This document shows, one piece after another, positions 3,848 through 7,964 of a DNA stretch of 7,964 bases (the stretch's first letter is position 1; each line of letters begins with the position of its first letter). The position numbers and the translations under genes were made by a program. A model generated the notes under the pieces. That model had not been told where the DNA came from. It did not search any database and was given only the letters and a program-made list of their open reading frames with translations. Origin of the DNA: Ruminococcus sp. UBA3286 (GTDB taxonomy: Bacteria > Bacillota > Clostridia > Oscillospirales > Ruminococcaceae); contig DETO01000157.1 in NCBI GenBank assembly GCA_002362135.1, forward strand, positions 1 through 7,964, given 5' to 3'.

Positions 3848-6255
3848 TGATTTTAAAGAAATTTATGGCGGCAGCGGCAGTCTGCGCGCTTATAGGCAAT
3901 TTTTTACCAAGCCTTGCCGTCGATAATTTGCAGCCTATGATGATCGCAAGCGCGTATTCGATAGGCGAGACCAACGATTTCACTTATGTGAATATGGGCG
4001 CGGACATTAGTATTTCGGAGGGTAAATCTCCGTCGGGAGTGCTGAATATTCCTTCGGAGATCGAGGGATTGCCCGTAACGTCGGTCATGATGCAGGCTTT
4101 TAACGGCAAGACGGGGATAACTGCCGTAAATCTGCCCGAAACGCTTACATCCATAGATTTCATGGCGTTTGCAAACTGTTCGGGATTGACTTCGGTCACG
4201 CTGCCGAAAAGCCTTAAATATCTTGAAGAGGGCGCGTTCCTGAACTGCTTCGGCATAACCTCGATGACTATCTACAGCCGCGACTGTCAGATCACGGGCG
4301 AAACCGCGATACCGAACGAGGCTACTATATATGGTTACAGCGGTTCGACTGCCGAAACATATGCGAGAACTTACGGCAGAAATTTTGTTGCGCTGCCCGA
4401 AGATGATGTTCCGACGACGACTTCGACTTCAACTACAACCACGACTACAACAACTACGACCACTACTACAACTACTACGTCAACAACAACCACAACAACT
4501 ACCACCACAACGAGACGCAGATTGACCATACACGTCAAAGAAGAAGGACAGAATGGAAGTTTAGAGGGAGCGACGCTAAAACTTACCGGAGTTAAAGCGG
4601 ACGGTACGCCGATAACATTTGAGGAAAATCAGATTCAACCGGGAAGTGGGGTGATTCTTGAAAAAAACAGCGGAGATTCGCTGATATGGGTCAGCGGTCG
4701 TTATTGGGTCACACTGTATCTTGAAAACGGCGTTTATACGCTCCATGAGGAATCTGCTCCAAGCGGCTTTGTTAAAGCGGAGGATATGACATTCAACATT
4801 GATACAAGCGACGGAAGTGTGCCGGTTGCAGGTATGACGATGAATCATAAAAGAGAGAACGCAACGACAATTTCAACTACAACGTCAACCACTACAACAA
4901 CAACCGAGCCGCCCGTAACTACAACTACAACTATTGTAGATCCGCCAAGGACAGGTAAAGTCGGCGATACCAGCGGCGACGGCGAGATCAGTCCTCTTGA
5001 TGCGTCGACAGCGCTGTCAGCATATGCCGCGATAGCCACAGGCGGAACTTACGAAATGTGCGGTATTACAGATGAAAATTTCTACATTTACGACGTTGAC
5101 AACAATGGCGAAATATCGCCTATGGACTCGTCGCTGATACTCAGTTATTATGCGTATCTTGCAACGGACGGAAAGATAGACGATATGACTGTCTGGTATC
5201 AAAAATCAATTGTAACTAAGCGATTATCCAAAATTAATATGATATCTCGTCAGACTGAAAAGAATTACAAGATAATAAATGATGATGGCTTTGTTTATCA
5301 TATATACAGTAATTATGCAGTAGCTATTGGATATGGTAATGACAGTATAGATGGTGCATTTGATTCGCTTTTGTTTAATGGAATAAAATCATACATTGAA
5401 GGTGTACCTGTAAAATATATAGGTGATTCTGCTTTTTTCTGCAAGGAAATATCAAAGATTGAAATACCAGATACAGTAGTAGAGATATTAGGAAAAGATA
5501 GCATTGTTGGTCTTATGAGTGGTGCTTTTAGAGGAACTAATCTTACAACAGTAACAATTCCAGAAAGTGTGACTAAAATAGGTGCAATGGCTTTTTCTGA
5601 CTGTGATAAGCTTCAATCAATATATATATATAATCCTGATTGTATAATAGTGGATAATATTCTTACGAAAGCTGGAACAACAATTAGAAATTCTGAGAAT
5701 GGTTTTTCCGGTATTATATATGGCTACAAAGATTCAAACGCACATGAATATGCAAAAAAATGTGGATATAATTTTGCAGACATTGAAGACGGCACTATTA
5801 TAGAGACATCTGTTCCTGTCACTACCGCTACAAAACCAACTACTACATCTACAACGACTACCACAACAACTACAACGACAAATCCTACTTCAACTTCTAC
5901 AACTAAATCGGCTGCCTCCACCACTACCTCGACGACAACCGAAACGCCCGTAACTACGACCACGCCTGTCGTCGATCCTCCACGCAGCGGTAAAGTTGGC
6001 GATACAAGCGGCGACGGCGCAATCAGCCCTCTTGACGCGTCTATAGCACTTTCAGTATATGCTACAATATCAACAGGCGGAAGTTATGAAATATATGGAA
6101 TAACAAAAGAAAATTCTTACATTTACGACGTTGATCAGAATGGAATTATAAGTCCCTCCGATGCCTCGTATATACTCAGCTATTACGCATATATTTCGAC
6201 AGGCGGAATGATATATGATATGGCTGTATGGATGCAGAATATCTGGATTAAGTAG
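3847..6255 (+). CDS. Secreted LRR_5 / SpaA-like / double-dockerin surface protein
   Basis: This 802-residue protein has a signal peptide (KK at 4-5, hydrophobic to about 20, likely cleavage after SLA at 24). Modules in order: BspA-type leucine-rich repeats (about 43-183, ending IYGYSGSTAETYA); a Thr/Ser linker of 33 residues (190-222); a SpaA/Cna-B-like beta domain (226-337) with YTLHEESAPSGF at 297-308; a second Thr linker (339-369); dockerin 1 with loops DTSGDGEISPLD (374-385) and DVDNNGEISPMD (416-427); a second LRR region (about 470-645); a third Thr linker (654-714); dockerin 2 with loops at 719-730 and 761-772. E301 matches the catalytic Glu of SpaA domains; K231 and N333 are possible isopeptide partners. 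The dockerins imply docking to cohesins of a cellulosome-like complex. There is no enzyme domain, so the role is likely adhesive or structural. The start has GGAGGA at 3835-3840. It looks like a fusion of two paralogous units. Confidence 0.9.
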   Translation: MILKKFMAAAAVCALIGNFLPSLAVDNLQPMMIASAYSIGETNDFTYVNMGADISISEGKSPSGVLNIPSEIEGLPVTSVMMQAFNGKTGITAVNLPETLTSIDFMAFANCSGLTSVTLPKSLKYLEEGAFLNCFGITSMTIYSRDCQITGETAIPNEATIYGYSGSTAETYARTYGRNFVALPEDDVPTTTSTSTTTTTTTTTTTTTTTTSTTTTTTTTTTRRRLTIHVKEEGQNGSLEGATLKLTGVKADGTPITFEENQIQPGSGVILEKNSGDSLIWVSGRYWVTLYLENGVYTLHEESAPSGFVKAEDMTFNIDTSDGSVPVAGMTMNHKRENATTISTTTSTTTTTTEPPVTTTTTIVDPPRTGKVGDTSGDGEISPLDASTALSAYAAIATGGTYEMCGITDENFYIYDVDNNGEISPMDSSLILSYYAYLATDGKIDDMTVWYQKSIVTKRLSKINMISRQTEKNYKIINDDGFVYHIYSNYAVAIGYGNDSIDGAFDSLLFNGIKSYIEGVPVKYIGDSAFFCKEISKIEIPDTVVEILGKDSIVGLMSGAFRGTNLTTVTIPESVTKIGAMAFSDCDKLQSIYIYNPDCIIVDNILTKAGTTIRNSENGFSGIIYGYKDSNAHEYAKKCGYNFADIEDGTIIETSVPVTTATKPTTTSTTTTTTTTTTNPTSTSTTKSAASTTTSTTTETPVTTTTPVVDPPRSGKVGDTSGDGAISPLDASIALSVYATISTGGSYEIYGITKENSYIYDVDQNGIISPSDASYILSYYAYISTGGMIYDMAVWMQNIWIK
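4411..4512 (+). repeat. Low-complexity Thr/Ser linker 1 (ACN codons)
   Basis: Residues 189-222 are P followed by 33 Thr or Ser residues. All four Thr codons (ACT, ACA, ACC, ACG) are mixed, so the DNA is a degenerate ACN tract rather than a pure microsatellite. Similar tracts lie at 4861-4940 and 5806-5970. They connect the folded modules and are likely O-glycosylation targets, by analogy with Thr/Pro linkers of cellulosomal proteins. Confidence 0.85.
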
Positions 6256-6264
6256 ATATCAAGC

Positions 6265-7068
6265 ATGAACCAATTTGAAGAATCCGTATTCAAGAAATAC
6301 AATAAGACGATCTGGACGAAATTTCGCCGCGGAATCCGCGATTACAAGCTGATTTCCGACGGCGATAAGGTCGCCGTGTGCATTTCGGGCGGCAAGGATT
6401 CCATGATAATGGCTGTATGCCTGAAAAGGCTCTGCATGAATCGGGAGATACCGTTTTCCGCCGAATACATAGTAATGAATCCAGGCTATAATGCGGAAAC
6501 TATGGATAAGATACGCGAAAATGCCGGCAAGCTTGATTTGCCTGTAAAATATTTCTCTACACGTATATTCGAATCCGTCAAGAATGAAAAAAAGCACCCC
6601 TGCTTTTTGTGTTCTAGGCTTCGTCGCGGATGGCTTTATAAAACTGCGCAGGAACTCGGCTGCAATAAGATCGCGCTGGGACATCATTTCGACGACGTTA
6701 TCGAGACTACGCTTATGAGTATGCTTTACGGTTCGCAGATGCAGACGATGCTTCCGCGGCTGAAAAGCGAGAATTACGAGGGAGTTCAGCTTATCCGCCC
6801 CCTTTATCTTGTGCGTGAAAGCGATATTATAAGCTGGGCGCAGGATAACGGGCTGGAATTTACGCGATGCGCGTGCAGCGTTACCGCAAAGCCCGATTCT
6901 CACGGTTCGAAGCGCGGCGAAATCAAGGAATTGCTTTGCCGTTTGCGCGAGACGAATCCTGCCGTTGACATGAATATTTTCCGAAGCGCGCATAATGTTG
7001 ATCTCCGCAGAATAATGTCGTATCATATTGACGACGAATATCATTCCTTTCTTGATGATTTTGAGTGA
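6265..7068 (+). CDS. TtcA-like PP-loop tRNA thiolation ATPase
   Basis: This 267-residue cytoplasmic protein is of the TtcA/TtuA branch of PP-loop ATPases, which adenylate a tRNA base (in TtcA, cytidine 32) and insert sulfur using a [4Fe-4S] cluster. Visible motifs are the PP-loop SGGKDS (41-46), the cluster-type CFLC (C113, C116), LGHHFDDVIETTLMSMLYG (138-156), and CAC (C202, C204) supplying the third ligand, as Cys122, Cys125 and Cys222 do in E. coli TtcA. It lacks the extra N-terminal zinc fingers of TtuA and the long C-terminal part of TilS. At 267 residues it is shorter than E. coli TtcA (311). The ATG lies 9 bases after the previous stop and has no Shine-Dalgarno site; an in-frame TAG at 6253-6255 rules out an earlier start, so reinitiation is likely. 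The exact target base is not certain. Confidence 0.87.
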   Translation: MNQFEESVFKKYNKTIWTKFRRGIRDYKLISDGDKVAVCISGGKDSMIMAVCLKRLCMNREIPFSAEYIVMNPGYNAETMDKIRENAGKLDLPVKYFSTRIFESVKNEKKHPCFLCSRLRRGWLYKTAQELGCNKIALGHHFDDVIETTLMSMLYGSQMQTMLPRLKSENYEGVQLIRPLYLVRESDIISWAQDNGLEFTRCACSVTAKPDSHGSKRGEIKELLCRLRETNPAVDMNIFRSAHNVDLRRIMSYHIDDEYHSFLDDFE

Positions 7069-7110
7069 ATTTATATAAAAACCTGTATGTATTATCATAT
7101 AAATTGACTA

Positions 7111-7140
7111 TTGATTTTTGATGTCGAAATATGGTATAAT
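7111..7140 (+). promoter_or_regulatory. Extended -10 promoter of the zinc-ribbon gene
   Basis: A perfect TATAAT (7135-7140) is preceded directly by TGG (7132-7134), an extended -10 (TGN). A partial -35 TTGATT (7111-7116) lies 18 bases upstream. A TTGACT at 7104-7109 is too far away (25 bases). Transcription would start near 7147, giving a leader of about 58 bases. Confidence 0.75.
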
Positions 7141-7151
7141 GCATATGAATG

Positions 7152-7189
7152 TATCGCTTAATGCGATAAAGGAGTCTTTTCAGACTCTT
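7152..7189 (+). promoter_or_regulatory. Two stem-loops in the leader of the zinc-ribbon gene
   Basis: TATCGC/GCGATA (7152-7157 and 7163-7168) and GAGTCT/AGACTC (7172-7177 and 7182-7187, loop TTTC) fill most of the leader. The second stem takes up part of an AAAGGAG motif (7168-7174) that resembles a ribosome site. The true site GGGAGG (7191-7196) lies just outside. No T-run follows, so this is not a terminator. Confidence 0.5.
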
Positions 7190-7204
7190 AGGGAGGTTTA
7201 TATT

Positions 7205-7651
7205 ATGTCAATATGCAAAAACTGCGGAACAGACTTCAGCGGTCAGTTCTGCCCTAACTGCGGCAGTCTGTCGGCTGACGCGCCGGTCGATCTGAATAAA
7301 GATCAGAACGCCGCTCCTAATTACAATGCAAATCAGGGATATAACGTTCCGCAGGCGTATAATCCGCCGCCTGCCTACAATCCGCCGCCGCCTATTTATT
7401 CGGGCAATTTCACGCAGCAGCCTGCGCCTACTTCGGCATGGGGCTGGTTCGGCTGGATGATTCTGCTGATGTTTTTACCGATAATCGGGCATATTATCAT
7501 GCTTCTTTGCGCGCAAGATCCGTCCGCTAAAAATTTCGCGAAAATGCAGGTAACGCTGATGTGCGTGGCAGTTGTTATTTCATTGGTAATGGTGATTTTG
7601 GTTGTTGTATTGCCAATGCTCGGCATTGCCGTACTGGGTTCAGGATATTAA
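7205..7651 (+). CDS. Zinc-ribbon membrane protein, 148 aa
   Basis: The start at 7205 is chosen because GGGAGG (7191-7196) is 8 bases upstream and the zinc ribbon begins at residue 4. An upstream in-frame ATG at 7118 lies before the promoter -10 and would not be in the mRNA. The layout is: an N-terminal zinc ribbon, CKNC (C4, C7) and CPNC (C16, C19); a disordered Asn/Pro/Tyr/Gln-rich segment (about 31-75) with YNPPPAYNPPPP repeats; and two membrane helices (about 83-102 and 115-144) with a short polar loop (QDPSAKN). The predicted topology puts the ribbon in the cytoplasm. Such zinc-ribbon plus two-helix proteins are common in Clostridia and of unknown function. The gene is monocistronic, with its own promoter and terminator. 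Confidence 0.85.
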   Translation: MSICKNCGTDFSGQFCPNCGSLSADAPVDLNKDQNAAPNYNANQGYNVPQAYNPPPAYNPPPPIYSGNFTQQPAPTSAWGWFGWMILLMFLPIIGHIIMLLCAQDPSAKNFAKMQVTLMCVAVVISLVMVILVVVLPMLGIAVLGSGY

Positions 7652-7667
7652 ACCGAAATACTTATAG

Positions 7668-7689
7668 AGACCGCTCATGCGGTCTTTTT
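7668..7689 (+). terminator. Rho-independent terminator of the zinc-ribbon gene
   Basis: AGACCGC (7668-7674), loop TCAT, GCGGTCT (7679-7685) and a run of five T (7685-7689) form a textbook intrinsic terminator 16 bases after the stop codon. Confidence 0.93.
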
Positions 7690-7769
7690 GTTATTTTGAC
7701 TAATTGAATTCTCCGTTATTGCATTAATTTATGATATGTTTCAAAAAAATACAGATATGCATTCTCGGT

Positions 7770-7798
7770 TTGCAAATGAATTTGAAATGTGTTATAAT
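7770..7798 (+). promoter_or_regulatory. Promoter facing the right edge, with no gene in the window
   Basis: A perfect TATAAT (7793-7798) with an extended -10 TGT (7790-7792) lies 17 bases after TTGCAA (7770-7775), giving a predicted start near 7805. The transcript would run through stem-loops at 7803-7844 and then through the inverted element to the window edge. It either begins the leader of a gene beyond 7964 or drives a non-coding RNA; no ORF with a ribosome site is visible in 7805-7964. Confidence 0.65.
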
Positions 7799-7802
7799 AT
7801 AA

Positions 7803-7844
7803 AGTATGCAGCATATACGTAAATCAATTTTACTATGCTGTACT
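7803..7844 (+). other. Stem-loop at the predicted transcript start
   Basis: AGTA-TG-CAGCATA (7803-7815) pairs with TATGCTG-TACT (7834-7844), 11 base pairs with a two-base TG bulge and an 18-base loop. It coincides with the predicted start of the promoter at 7770-7798, so most of it would be the 5' end of that RNA. No T-run follows. Confidence 0.5.
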
Positions 7845-7848
7845 ATGC

Positions 7849-7964
7849 AAGGAACTTTGATTCCCTATATCTCTTGTATGAGAGATCAGTCATTGTGTTC
7901 CCCGTTCAAATTATATTTGTACCCATTTATGGGTACAAATATAATTTAATATTGGGATTCATAA
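7849..7964 (-). repeat. Copy 2 of the dispersed stem-loop element, inverted and cut by the window edge
   Basis: Read on the minus strand from 7964, this begins TTATGAATCCCA, identical to copy 1, then has a perfect 19 bp palindrome (arms 7947-7929 and 7926-7908, loop AA on this strand). The smaller stems ATCTCT/AGAGAT (7886-7869) and AGGGAA/TTCCTT (7866-7849, one G.U pair) follow. All stems match copy 1 in position and size. The part corresponding to stem-loop B of copy 1 would lie to the right of 7964. Apart from the promoter and stem-loops listed, I see nothing else in 7690-7964. Confidence 0.7.

Noticed and set aside
4411..4512. CRISPR or tandem repeat array
   Set aside because: The repeat is the degenerate coding of a Thr linker with no spacers of fixed length.
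5239..5300. Independent gene start for the second LRR-dockerin unit
   Set aside because: The ATG at 5239 has no ribosome site, no signal peptide follows, and the frame is continuous with the upstream unit.
5724..5963. Val-rich minus-strand ORF, and a similar one at 4845-5039
   Set aside because: Poly-Val is the antisense of the ACN threonine tracts; no ribosome site.
6259..7098. 279-codon minus-strand ORF over the TtcA-like gene
   Set aside because: The plus strand carries all PP-loop motifs; the minus frame is a shadow.
7118..7204. 29-residue N-terminal extension of the zinc-ribbon protein
   Set aside because: It begins upstream of the -10 box at 7135-7140, so it would not be transcribed, and the zinc ribbon starts naturally at 7205.

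Overview
The window looks like the chromosome of a gut or rumen Ruminococcus-type bacterium (Clostridia, Oscillospiraceae). The evidence is an extracellular protein with BspA-type leucine-rich repeats, Thr-rich linkers and two type I dockerins ending in the Ruminococcus-style 'SYYAY(I/L)(S/A)T' helix, clean Gram-positive promoters (TTGACA-17-TATAAT), strong Shine-Dalgarno sites, and moderate GC coding over AT-rich spacers. The genus assignment is inference.

Layout. Positions 1-331 (minus strand) hold two small unrecognised genes, one cut by the window edge. Then come a tRNA-Ala(CGC) gene on the minus strand with its own promoter and terminator, and a divergent putP-type sodium/solute symporter (687-2222). 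The putP 3' spacer (2223-2549) carries a run of perfect stem-loops. A consensus promoter at 2453-2481 then starts a likely four-gene operon on the plus strand: a 72-residue small protein with a terminator-like hairpin in its leader, a membrane-anchored GT2 glycosyltransferase (GtrB/CsbB/DPM1 type), an 802-residue secreted LRR/SpaA/dockerin protein, and a TtcA-like PP-loop tRNA thiolation ATPase. A separate extended -10 promoter drives a small zinc-ribbon membrane protein (7205-7651) that ends in a clear terminator. The last 275 bases carry another promoter facing a second, inverted copy of the stem-loop element.

How the genes may work together. The glycosyltransferase stop codon overlaps the start of the Thr-rich secreted protein by one base, so the two are translationally coupled. 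A plausible inference is that the enzyme supplies a polyprenyl-phosphate sugar for glycosylating the Thr/Ser linkers or another surface polymer. The secreted protein looks like a fusion of two paralogous LRR-linker-dockerin units, the second with an AT-rich LRR segment unlike its surroundings.

The most unusual signal is a pair of related elements in opposite orientation (2296-2413 and 7849-7964). Each contains a 40-base perfect palindrome (19 bp arms, 2-base loop) with the same ends and core, but six consecutive base pairs in the middle of the stem have changed on both sides at once. Two smaller stem-loops follow at the same spacing in both copies. This points to a dispersed, structure-conserved repeat or RNA.
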